Shown one piece after another: positions 1-5,891 of a stretch of DNA of 6,438 nucleotides; position 1 is the stretch's first letter; the number at the start of each line of letters is the position of its first letter. The notes below the pieces were generated by a model, which was given only the letters and a program-made list of their open reading frames with translations, was not told where the DNA came from and ran no database searches. This stretch comes from Oscillospiraceae bacterium (GTDB taxonomy: Bacteria; Bacillota; Clostridia; Oscillospirales; UBA929): positions 1 through 6,438 of the forward strand of contig JAIRML010000218.1 in NCBI GenBank assembly GCA_031258665.1, given 5' to 3'. A program made the translations under genes and the position numbers.

Positions 1-243
1 GTGGTAGATCAGCGTCTCGAGCAGTTCCCCCACGTGGTATTCCACCGAGTCGCTCTTCAGATGCTTGTCTCCGAAAAAGCCTGGGAACAGCAGACAGCGG
101 AGCTGCTCGATGCTCTCGATGACCACGCCTTTGTTGACCTTGTTCGACGCCGAGATCTTGATGGTCTCGGGCGCTTCGCGGTAGCTCTCCAACATCGCGC
201 CCACCAACGCGCGGATGCCGCTTTTGTCCGCCTGTTTTCCCAT
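1..243 (-). CDS. cysE: Serine O-acetyltransferase, N-terminal part (EpsC/CysE type, cut by window edge)
   Basis: Only the first 81 codons lie in the window; the gene continues past base 1 with no stop. I translated it by hand: it starts MGKQADKSGIRALVGAML and includes LRCLLFPGFFGDK at about residues 48-60, then a stretch resembling YHVGELLETLIYH at the window edge. The FPG(Y/F)F block followed by an amphipathic helix matches the helical N-terminal domain of the Firmicutes serine acetyltransferase family, which makes O-acetylserine from serine and acetyl-CoA for cysteine synthesis in the cytoplasm. The catalytic left-handed beta-helix lies outside the window, so the call rests on the N-domain alone. 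The ATG start is supported by a GGGGAGG Shine-Dalgarno six bases upstream and by a consensus promoter (267-296). It is divergent from the ACT/PFL genes. Confidence is moderate because only about a quarter of the protein is visible. Confidence 0.7.
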   Translation of the reverse strand, partial: MGKQADKSGIRALVGAMLESYREAPETIKISASNKVNKGVVIESIEQLRCLLFPGFFGDKHLKSDSVEYHVGELLETLIYH

Positions 244-266
244 AACGATCCTCCCCTTCCCTGTCC

Positions 267-296
267 ATTATACTCCGGCGGCGCGCGCCGTGTCAA
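267..296 (-). promoter_or_regulatory. Consensus sigma-A promoter for the serine acetyltransferase gene
   Basis: Read on the minus strand, a perfect -35 TTGACA (296-291) and a perfect -10 TATAAT (272-267) are separated by 18 bp. The predicted start of transcription falls near 260, leaving an untranslated leader of roughly 17 bases that carries the GGAGG ribosome binding site (254-250) ahead of the ATG at 243. The spacer contains a 12-bp perfect palindrome, CGGCGCGCGCCG, at 279-290 that directly abuts the -35 hexamer, a position where a repressor could block polymerase. Whether it is an operator or a chance result of GC-rich sequence cannot be told from one copy. Confidence 0.8.
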
Positions 297-318
297 TGCG
301 GGCGCCGCTCGGGGCGCC

Positions 319-352
319 GGGCGCCGTGGCGTCCCTTTTATTTTTTATTTTT
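319..352 (+). terminator. Terminator-like hairpin with T-rich tract upstream of the ACT gene
   Basis: GGGCGCC (319-325) can pair with GGCGTCCC (328-335) with one bulged T, and is followed directly by a T-rich tract, 336-352, interrupted by only two A residues. This has the form of an intrinsic terminator on the plus strand, yet it sits just 20 bases ahead of the ACT-domain start codon. GGCGCC also occurs at 301-306 and 313-318 and could pair with the same stem, so alternative folds are possible. It may be a leader attenuator, or simply an AT-rich promoter element beside GC-rich sequence. The short two-base loop weakens the hairpin call. Confidence 0.3.
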
Positions 353-372
353 GACTTTGGGGGAATCCGCCG

Positions 373-642
373 ATGAAAGGAATCATCACCGTGCTGGGGC
401 AGGACCGCGTGGGCATCATCGCGCGTGTCTGCACCTATTTGGCCGAGCATGGCATCAACATTCTGGACATCTCACAGACCATCGTACACGGCTATTTTAA
501 CATGGTCATGATGGTCGATCTTTCCGGGAACAAAGACAGCTTCGAACAGACCGCCGCCGGGCTTGAGGATGTCGGCCGGGCCATCGGCGTGCGCGTCAAG
601 CTCCAGCGCGAGGACATCTTTGACGCCATGCACCGGGTCTGA
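373..642 (+). CDS. ACT-domain protein, UPF0237 family
   Basis: An 89-aa protein that is essentially one ACT domain. It opens with MKGIITVLGQDRVGIIARV and continues YLAEHGINILDIS (about residues 22-34), the typical beta-alpha-beta pattern with the D/R-x-G-I-x-A loop that binds small ligands, usually amino acids, at a dimer interface. The length matches the UPF0237 family, which is related to the N-terminal ACT unit of the glycine cleavage regulator GcvR but has no DNA-binding domain. The ATG has a GGGGGA ribosome binding site at about 358-363. It is followed 97 bp downstream by the PFL-family gene, a pairing widely conserved in Firmicutes, so the protein is probably a cytoplasmic ligand sensor or partner of that protein. 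The ligand is unknown. Confidence 0.88.
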   Translation: MKGIITVLGQDRVGIIARVCTYLAEHGINILDISQTIVHGYFNMVMMVDLSGNKDSFEQTAAGLEDVGRAIGVRVKLQREDIFDAMHRV

Positions 643-739
643 TGGTTTCAGGCGCCGCCGCCTCAGGCAGCACCGCCTGGTACAGCGCTCGGCGCTTCGT
701 ACCTCTTTGCCGCAGACGGACAAAACGGGAGGCAGCCGA

Positions 740-2098
740 ATGATTTCTAGGTTTGAGATTCAAGAGACCAATCGCATGATTGAGGAGAGCAACCTCGACG
801 TGCGCACCATCACAATGGGCGTCAGCCTGCTGGACTGCGCCGACGCCGACATCGATGTCTTTTGCCGCAAGATATACGACAAGATCACGTCCGCGGCGGG
901 CAGTCTCGTCGCGGTGGGCGACGACATCGGGCGGCAATTTGGCATCCCCATCGTGAACAAGCGCATCGCCGTGACACCCATTGCCATCGCGGCGGCGGGC
1001 ACGGGCGCCGCGAACTACGCGCCGGTGGCGCACACGCTGGATCGGGCGGCGGCGGCCGTGGGCGTCAACTTCATCGGCGGGTACTCGGCACTCATCCACA
1101 AAGGCTCGACGCCCGCCGACAAAGCGCTGGTGGACAGCATCCCCGAGGCGCTCAGCGGGACCGAGCGGGTGTGCGCCAGCGTAAATGTCGGTTCCTCGCG
1201 CGCCGGCATCAACATGAACGCCGTGCGGCGCATGGGCGAGATCATCCGTGAGATGGCCCGTCTGACGCGCGCGAGGGGCTCTCTCGCGTGCGCGAAATTC
1301 GTTGTTTTCTGCAACGCCGTGGAGGACAACCCCTTCATGGCGGGCGCCTTCCACGGCGTGGGCGAACGCGACCGGGTGATCAACGTGGGCGTCAGCGGGC
1401 CGGGCGCCGTCAAGCGGGCGCTCACCGAAGCAAAGGGCGCCGACTTCGAGACACTGTGTGAGACAGTGAAGCGAACGGCCTTCAAGATCACACGGGTTGG
1501 GCAGCTTGTGGCGCAGGAGGCGTCGCGCCGGCTGAACGTGCCCTTCGGCATCATCGACCTCTCACTCGCACCCACGCCCACCGTGGGCGACAGCGTGGCT
1601 GAGATCCTCATGGAGATGGGGCTGGAGCAGCCCGGCGCGCCGGGCACGACGGCGGCCGTGGCCATTTTGAACGACAACGTCAAGAAGGGCGGGGTCATGG
1701 CTTCGAGCTATGTGGGCGGCCTGTCCGGCGCGTTTATCCCGGTCAGTGAGGATCACGGGATGATCGAGGCGGCGCAGTGTGGCGCGCTGACACTGGAGAA
1801 ACTGGAAGCCATGACCTGTGTCTGCTCGGTTGGACTCGACATGGTGGCGATTCCGGGCGACACGCCCGCGGAGACAATCTCGGGCCTCATTGCGGACGAA
1901 ATGGCGATCGGTATGATCAACCACAAGACCACAGCCGTGCGGATTATCCCGGCGGCGGGCAAGCGCGTGGGCGACATGGTGGAATTTGGCGGCCTCCTGG
2001 GCTCCGCTCCCGTTATGGCGGTCAACCGTTTCGGCTGCGGCCCCTTCATTCGCCGCGGCGGCCGTGTCCCCCCGCCGTTGCACAGCTTTAAGAATTGA
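740..2098 (+). CDS. PFL family protein (UPF0210/DUF711)
   Basis: A 452-aa cytoplasmic protein, full length for the family. Recognisable blocks are ITMGVSLLDC (24-33), SVNVGSSRAGINMNAVRRMG (147-166), FCNAVEDNPFMAGAFHG (190-206), VNVGVSGPG, a central IIDLSLAPTPTVGDSVAEI block, and a C-terminal end with FGGLLGSAPVM and RRGGRVPPPLHSFKN. The family has a fold likened to pyruvate formate-lyase/glycyl radical enzymes, but its reaction is not established, and I see no C-terminal glycyl-radical RVxGY-type motif, so activity as a radical enzyme should not be assumed. I chose ATG 740 because GGGAGG lies six bases upstream and the family starts at MISRFEI-like sequence. An in-frame extension back to 563 overlaps the ACT gene and is not family-like. 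It is probably co-transcribed with the ACT gene, since no separate promoter was seen in the 97-bp gap. Confidence 0.93.
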   Translation: MISRFEIQETNRMIEESNLDVRTITMGVSLLDCADADIDVFCRKIYDKITSAAGSLVAVGDDIGRQFGIPIVNKRIAVTPIAIAAAGTGAANYAPVAHTLDRAAAAVGVNFIGGYSALIHKGSTPADKALVDSIPEALSGTERVCASVNVGSSRAGINMNAVRRMGEIIREMARLTRARGSLACAKFVVFCNAVEDNPFMAGAFHGVGERDRVINVGVSGPGAVKRALTEAKGADFETLCETVKRTAFKITRVGQLVAQEASRRLNVPFGIIDLSLAPTPTVGDSVAEILMEMGLEQPGAPGTTAAVAILNDNVKKGGVMASSYVGGLSGAFIPVSEDHGMIEAAQCGALTLEKLEAMTCVCSVGLDMVAIPGDTPAETISGLIADEMAIGMINHKTTAVRIIPAAGKRVGDMVEFGGLLGSAPVMAVNRFGCGPFIRRGGRVPPPLHSFKN

Positions 2099-2127
2099 GC
2101 GCCCTGGCAAACCACGGCCCACGAGAT

Positions 2128-2177
2128 GGAGCGGCAAGGCAGGTAATATTTGCAATGATTACCTGCCTTGCCGCTCC
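2128..2177. terminator. Perfect 20-bp-stem inverted repeat between convergent genes
   Basis: The left arm 2128-2147 and right arm 2158-2177 are exact reverse complements over 20 bp, around a 10-base loop (ATTTGCAATG). It lies between the PFL gene end (2098, plus strand) and the copZ end (2192, minus strand), the position expected of a bidirectional terminator. Neither side has the U-run of a standard intrinsic terminator, although the inner end of the stem is AT-rich. The long perfect stem is also compatible with a mobile palindromic element or a cruciform. No second copy is present in this window. Confidence 0.6.
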
Positions 2178-2191
2178 GAAATATTGGTCTG

Positions 2192-2398
2192 TCACACCAC
2201 ATCGTACCCCTGGTCTTCGATCTCGGCTTTGATCCGGTCCAGCGGCGTCCGCGTGGGGTCATAGTCCAGGGCCACGGTTCCGGCGCCCAGGTCCACGGCC
2301 ACGCCGGCCACGCCGGGCAGCCCTCCCACGGCACCCGTGACGGCCCTCACACAGTGCTCGCAGGACATCCCGTCCACCCGCAAGGTCGTCTTCTCCAC
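2192..2398 (-). CDS. copZ: CopZ-like copper chaperone (heavy-metal-associated domain)
   Basis: A 68-aa single heavy-metal-associated domain with GMSCEHC at residues 10-16, so Cys13 and Cys16 form the CxxC Cu(I) site. It ends EIEDQGYDVV, the usual final strand of the ferredoxin-like fold. The length fits CopZ-type chaperones, which carry Cu(I) in the cytoplasm to the CopA ATPase. The start chosen is GTG at 2398 (VEKTTLRVDGMSC), preceded by a GGGGAGG ribosome binding site. The longer reading from ATG 2482 adds 28 residues translated from a hairpin repeat and is rejected. It lies downstream of copA and the lipoprotein gene on the same strand, separated from the latter by 133 bp containing a repeat element, so it may be read through from copA or have its own promoter. 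Confidence 0.88.
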   Translation of the reverse strand: MEKTTLRVDGMSCEHCVRAVTGAVGGLPGVAGVAVDLGAGTVALDYDPTRTPLDRIKAEIEDQGYDVV

Positions 2399-2422
2399 AC
2401 CTCTTCCTCCCCTTCCAACACA

Positions 2423-2475
2423 GGTTGCGCTCGCAACCCGAATTCTTGTTTTTTGCTGCCGCTTTGCGACAATAA
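2423..2475 (-). repeat. Compact copy of a dispersed two-hairpin intergenic repeat
   Basis: Two hairpins are joined by an AT-rich link. GGTTGCG/CGCAACC (2423-2438) is followed by AATTCTTGTTTTTT, then a degraded hairpin with arms 2453-2462 and 2466-2475. The 33 bases at 2445-2477 match the reverse complement of 5692-5724 at 27 positions. The GGTTGC/GCAACC hairpin plus AATTCTTGTTT link also recur at the other end of the 5694-5890 region. The element lies in the putative leader or upstream region of copZ, ending about 25 bases before its start codon, so it could fold in the mRNA just ahead of the ribosome binding site. On the opposite (plus) strand the first hairpin followed by the T-rich link also resembles a weak terminator. 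Confidence 0.65.
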
Positions 2476-2531
2476 GGCACAATTATATGCGTGATGTGCG
2501 GCCTTCTCCCGGCGTCGCGCACGGCGGATGG

Positions 2532-3188
2532 TCAGCCGATGTCGAAGGGTTTGAGCAATTTTTCCACTTCGATCGGCCGGCCCGCTTCGTCCATGGTCTC
2601 CACCATGGCCAGTGTCCAGCCCTCAATGGCGCTCACATCGGCGCCGGCCTGCCGAAAGGGCTCCGGGTTTAACACAAAGACGATGTCCTTGTCATTGGCC
2701 GCCATATCCCGCGCCCACTCAAACATAAAGCCGCCGCCCAGGTCGACGCCAAAATGGTCCATCGCCGTGTGGTGGCCGATGCGCGCGCGCTGCTGCGACA
2801 CGATCTGCTCGTAAGACAGCACGGGGCTCTCCGAGACCTCTGGCGCCGGGGCCTGCGCGCCCAGCGACGCGCCTGTGACCAACCGGCCGCCCTGCGCCAT
2901 GCCGGCGGGCAGGCGGGTCGGGTCCAGCCCGGCCGCCGCAAAGGGGGCCGCATCCAACTCCAACCAGGCGTCGTAGACATCTGTCCGGCTGAAATCCCCG
3001 CTCCAGATGAACGCGGCGGCCCCGTCCGGGGCCGACAGCACCCAAGTGTTCCCGGCCCCGGCCGCCGGCAGCGCGTCCAGCACCTCGGCAAAGGATGTCA
3101 CCGAATCGTTGCCAATCACGTCGAGCGCGCGGCAGGCGGTGAGCAGGAGAAACACCGCGCACAGGGCACACAGCAAAAACTTTTTCAT
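2532..3188 (-). CDS. Putative lipoprotein of unknown family, coupled to copA
   Basis: A 218-aa protein with a clear lipoprotein signal: MKK, a hydrophobic stretch and lipobox LTAC with Cys19 as the likely lipidated residue, which predicts anchoring on the outer face of the membrane. I do not recognise the family. The mature part seems to hold two related segments, residues 55-93 and 151-191, sharing the pattern F-x-W-x2-D, then L-(D/N)-x2-PF-x2-AG-x-D. Between them are a Pro/Ala/Glu-rich stretch (111-122) and a possible metal-ligand cluster, His139, His140, Met143, His145. There are no cysteines after Cys19. The start ATG overlaps the copA stop as ATGA and is preceded by GGAGGAGG, so translation is probably coupled to copA. 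An upstream in-frame extension inside copA is rejected because it would destroy the signal peptide. A role in copper handling outside the membrane is inferred from context only. Confidence 0.85.
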   Translation of the reverse strand: MKKFLLCALCAVFLLLTACRALDVIGNDSVTSFAEVLDALPAAGAGNTWVLSAPDGAAAFIWSGDFSRTDVYDAWLELDAAPFAAAGLDPTRLPAGMAQGGRLVTGASLGAQAPAPEVSESPVLSYEQIVSQQRARIGHHTAMDHFGVDLGGGFMFEWARDMAANDKDIVFVLNPEPFRQAGADVSAIEGWTLAMVETMDEAGRPIEVEKLLKPFDIG

Positions 3189-5662
3189 GCCGCGCTCACC
3201 TCCTCCCGGTCGGCCCGGAAGCGTTTGAGCCGCAACGCGTTGGTCAATACCGACACCGAGGAGAGACTCATGGCGGCGGCGGCAAAGATCGGGCTGAGCA
3301 GCGGCCCGCCCAGCAGGTAGAGCACCCCGGCCGCGACAGGGATGCCGACCGTATTGTACCCGAAGGCCCAAAACAGATTTTGTTTGATGTTGCGGATCGT
3401 GCGGCGGCTCAGGCGGATCGCGGTCGGCACGTCCATGAGGTCCGAGCGCATGAGCACGATGTCGGCCGACTCCATCGCCACGTCCGTGCCGGACCCAATG
3501 GCGATGCCAATGTCCGCCTGTACCAGCGCCGGCGCGTCGTTGATGCCATCGCCCACCATGGCGACCCGCTTTCCCTCGCGCTGGAGCTTTTGAATCTCGG
3601 AGGACTTGTCTTGGGGGAGTACCTCCGAAAGCACCCGGTCGATGCCGATCTGCCGCGCGATGGCCGCGGCGGTCCTGCGGTTGTCACCCGTGATCATGGC
3701 CACCTCAATGCCCATGCGGTGCAGGCTCTCAATGGCCGCGCGGCTCGACGGCTTGACCACATCGGCCACGGCGACAATGCCGGCGAGCTGCCCGTCACAC
3801 GCCACATACATCGGCGTCTTACCTTCCTCAGCCAGACGGTCCGACCCGGCCTGAGACAGCGCGACGCCCCGCTCCTCCATCAGCGCGGCATTGCCGACGA
3901 GGACCGCCACGCCGTCGATCACGGCCTCGACGCCGCGCCCAATGAGCGCCGTGAACCGCTCCGCGGGGGAGAGCGTCAACCCCTCTGCCCGCGCGCCGTA
4001 CACGATCGCCTGGCCCAGCGGGTGTTCGGAGCCCTGCTCCGCCGATGCCGTGAGCCGCCAAAGCGCTTCTTTCGACAGCGCGCCCGCGGGCAGAACATCC
4101 GTCACAGTCGGCTTGCCCTCGGTGACGGTACCCGTCTTGTCAAACACAATGGTGTCCACCTTGTGGGCGGTCTCCAGCGCCTCGCCGCCCTTGATGAGGA
4201 TGCCGTTTTCGGCGCCCTTGCCGGTGCCGACCATGATGGCGGTCGGCGTTGCCAGCCCCAAGGCGCAGGGGCAGGCGATGACCAGGACGGAGATAAAAAT
4301 CGTCAGCGAGAAGGACACATCGCCCGTTCCGATGTACCACGCGACGCCGGACACCAGCGCGATGGCGCATACGATCGGCACAAAATAACCTGACACAAGG
4401 TCGGCGAGCTGCGCGATGGGGGCCTTGGACCCCTGCGCGTCCTCCACCAGTTTGATGATCCGCGCGAGCGCCGTGTCGCCGCCGACCCGCGTCGCCATCA
4501 CCTGGACCACGCCGTTTGTGTTGAGGGTCGCGGCATAGACCTCGTCTCCGGCCTGTTTGTCAACCGGCATACTCTCGCCGGTCAACATGGATTCGTCCAC
4601 GGCCGTGTGCCCCTCGCGCACCGTGCCGTCCACCGGGATCTTCGCACCGGGCCGCACAAGCAGAATGTCGCCGATCTCGACCTCGTCGATGGGGATCTCC
4701 GTCTCGACGCCGTCCCGGAGGACGACGGCTGTCTTCGGCGCGAGACCCATCAGCTTTTTAATCGCCTCAGAGGTTCGCCCTTTGGAGACAGCCTCCAAGG
4801 ATTTTCCGAGCAGAATCAGCGTGATGATGACGCCCGCCGTCTCAAAGTAGAGCGCGTCGACCGCGTGGTAGCTGCCCTGCGGGATCCGCCACATGTTATA
4901 GAGGCTGTAAAGGAAGGCCGCCGAAGTGCCGACGGCGATCAGGGAGTCCATGTTGGGGCTGCGCTGCCAGAGCGCTTTGAACCCGACCGCATAAAACCGA
5001 TACCCGACGACGATGACCGGCACAACCAAGATGAGCTCGGCCAGCGCGTACGCGAGCGGGAATCGCATCGGCGCAAGCGACGCCGGGAAGGGCAGTCTGA
5101 CCCAGGTGATCATGGGCGCCATCGCAATGTAGAGGAGCGGCAAGGAAAACACGGCGGCGATGACAAAACGGGTCCAGAGCGCGCGGATCTCCCGCTGTTT
5201 GCGGCGCCGGTCCTCCTCCGCCGCGTCGGCCTGGTCCACCTCTCTGGCCCGGTAGCCGAGTTTCTCAATGGCCGCCCGGAGCGCGGACACGCGGACGCGC
5301 TTTGGGTCATACGTCACAAATGCCTTCTCCGTCGCCAGGTTGACAGAGGCCTCCAACACACCGTCCAACCGCCGCAGCGCCTTTTCAATCCGCCCCGCGC
5401 AGGCCGCGCAGGTCATGCCTTCCACGGGGATGGTGACAGCGCCGCCCGGCGGCTTCTCCAAGACCTCATAGCCGATCTTCACCACCGCCTCTTTGATGGC
5501 GGTGAGCGGCAGGCTGGCCTCGTCGTATTCCACAAACAACTTCTCGCTGGCCAAGTTCACGGCGGCGCGGCGCACACCCGGGAGTTTGCCCACCACCCGT
5601 TCGATCCGCCCCGCGCAGGCCGCGCAGGTCATGCCGCCAATGCTGAGTATCTGGTTGTCCAT
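3185..5662 (-). CDS. copA: Cu(I)-translocating P1B-type ATPase CopA
   Basis: An 825-aa copper-exporting ATPase of the cytoplasmic membrane. It has two heavy-metal-associated domains with GMTCAAC at residues 10-16 and 82-88; about eight membrane segments (near 165-182, 203-222, 236-250, 274-287, 426-444, 452-475, 764-785 and 788-806); the actuator TGES (361-364); the transmembrane metal site CPC (464-466); the phosphorylation motif DKTGT (508-512); the P1B-specific HP (547-548); TGDN (658-661); and GDGIND (704-709). FGYN (767-770) and MSLSS (798-802) in the last two helices are typical of Cu(I) rather than Zn/Cd pumps. Start ATG 5662 has GAGGAGGG five bases upstream. A 109-residue in-frame extension to 5989 is translated hairpin repeat and part of the neighbouring gene, so it is rejected. 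The gene overlaps the lipoprotein gene by four bases and shares its strand with copZ, giving a copper efflux locus. Confidence 0.96.
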   Translation of the reverse strand: MDNQILSIGGMTCAACAGRIERVVGKLPGVRRAAVNLASEKLFVEYDEASLPLTAIKEAVVKIGYEVLEKPPGGAVTIPVEGMTCAACAGRIEKALRRLDGVLEASVNLATEKAFVTYDPKRVRVSALRAAIEKLGYRAREVDQADAAEEDRRRKQREIRALWTRFVIAAVFSLPLLYIAMAPMITWVRLPFPASLAPMRFPLAYALAELILVVPVIVVGYRFYAVGFKALWQRSPNMDSLIAVGTSAAFLYSLYNMWRIPQGSYHAVDALYFETAGVIITLILLGKSLEAVSKGRTSEAIKKLMGLAPKTAVVLRDGVETEIPIDEVEIGDILLVRPGAKIPVDGTVREGHTAVDESMLTGESMPVDKQAGDEVYAATLNTNGVVQVMATRVGGDTALARIIKLVEDAQGSKAPIAQLADLVSGYFVPIVCAIALVSGVAWYIGTGDVSFSLTIFISVLVIACPCALGLATPTAIMVGTGKGAENGILIKGGEALETAHKVDTIVFDKTGTVTEGKPTVTDVLPAGALSKEALWRLTASAEQGSEHPLGQAIVYGARAEGLTLSPAERFTALIGRGVEAVIDGVAVLVGNAALMEERGVALSQAGSDRLAEEGKTPMYVACDGQLAGIVAVADVVKPSSRAAIESLHRMGIEVAMITGDNRRTAAAIARQIGIDRVLSEVLPQDKSSEIQKLQREGKRVAMVGDGINDAPALVQADIGIAIGSGTDVAMESADIVLMRSDLMDVPTAIRLSRRTIRNIKQNLFWAFGYNTVGIPVAAGVLYLLGGPLLSPIFAAAAMSLSSVSVLTNALRLKRFRADREEVSAA

Positions 5663-5693
5663 GCGGACCCTCCTCATCATCAAAGTTGGTACC

Positions 5694-5890
5694 TTATTGC
5701 CGCTTCGCGGCAATAAAAAACAAGAGTTTTTCGGGGACAGATCCCATCCGCGGTTTGCGGAATTCATTTCCGCAAACCGCACCCCCGCGAGGCGCCTCAG
5801 CGCCTCGATCCAACCCCCGTGTTGTTGAAAAACAAAGTTTTTCAACAAATAAACAAGAATTTTGGGTTGTGGGTTGCAGGCGCAACCCAC
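5694..5890. repeat. Cluster of five hairpins upstream of copA (expanded repeat copy)
   Basis: Five separate inverted repeats lie in under 200 bp. They are: 10-bp arms 5694-5703/5707-5716 (TTATTGCCGC); 13-bp arms 5750-5762/5768-5780 (GCGGTTTGCGGAA); 8-bp arms 5788-5795/5800-5807 (CGAGGCGC); 12-bp arms 5822-5833/5837-5848 (TTGTTGAAAAAC); and 9-bp arms 5869-5877/5882-5890 (GTGGGTTGC). All arms are perfectly matched. The outer two hairpins and the AACAAGA link correspond to the compact copy at 2423-2475, in the opposite chromosomal orientation. The region separates the DUF2318 gene from copA and is locally AT-richer than its surroundings. It has no credible coding content; reading frames through it are spurious. 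It may act in transcript processing or termination, or be a short mobile repeat. Confidence 0.75.
5851..5890 (-). terminator. Possible terminator after the DUF2318 gene
   Basis: Read on the minus strand, the 9-bp stem GTGGGTTGC/GCAACCCAC with a four-base loop (5890-5869) begins one base after the DUF2318 stop codon. It is followed by AACCCAAAATTCTTGTTTA, which becomes T-rich about 10 bases downstream. The T tract is not immediately adjacent, so termination may be weak. The hairpin belongs to the dispersed repeat family described for this region. Confidence 0.35.
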
Positions 5891-5891
5891 G

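Noticed and set aside
1..354. 117-aa plus-strand frame at the left edge
   Set aside because: It is antisense to the serine acetyltransferase start and its promoter, and shows no recognisable domain.
563..739. In-frame extension of the PFL-family gene into the ACT gene
   Set aside because: It overlaps the ACT coding sequence and has no family similarity; ATG 740 has GGGAGG at the right distance and the usual family N-terminus.
596..1698. Long open frames on the minus strand opposite the PFL gene
   Set aside because: Arg/Ala/His-rich or low-quality translations with no domain or ribosome binding site; a by-product of GC-rich codon use in the PFL gene.
2399..2482. Longer CopZ starting at ATG 2482
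   Set aside because: The added 28 residues come from repeat hairpins. GTG 2398 has a GGGGAGG site and gives the normal chaperone length.
2482..2487. TATAAT on the minus strand upstream of copZ
   Set aside because: No TTGACA-like -35 sequence or extended -10 TG is found at suitable spacing, so it is not called a promoter, though it could be a weak one.
3380..5716. Long plus-strand open frames opposite copA
   Set aside because: Their translations are rich in Arg, His, Asp and Gly with no motif, and lie fully antisense to an unambiguous copA gene.
5694..5890. CRISPR-like array
   Set aside because: The hairpins differ in sequence and length and no regular repeat-spacer pattern exists.
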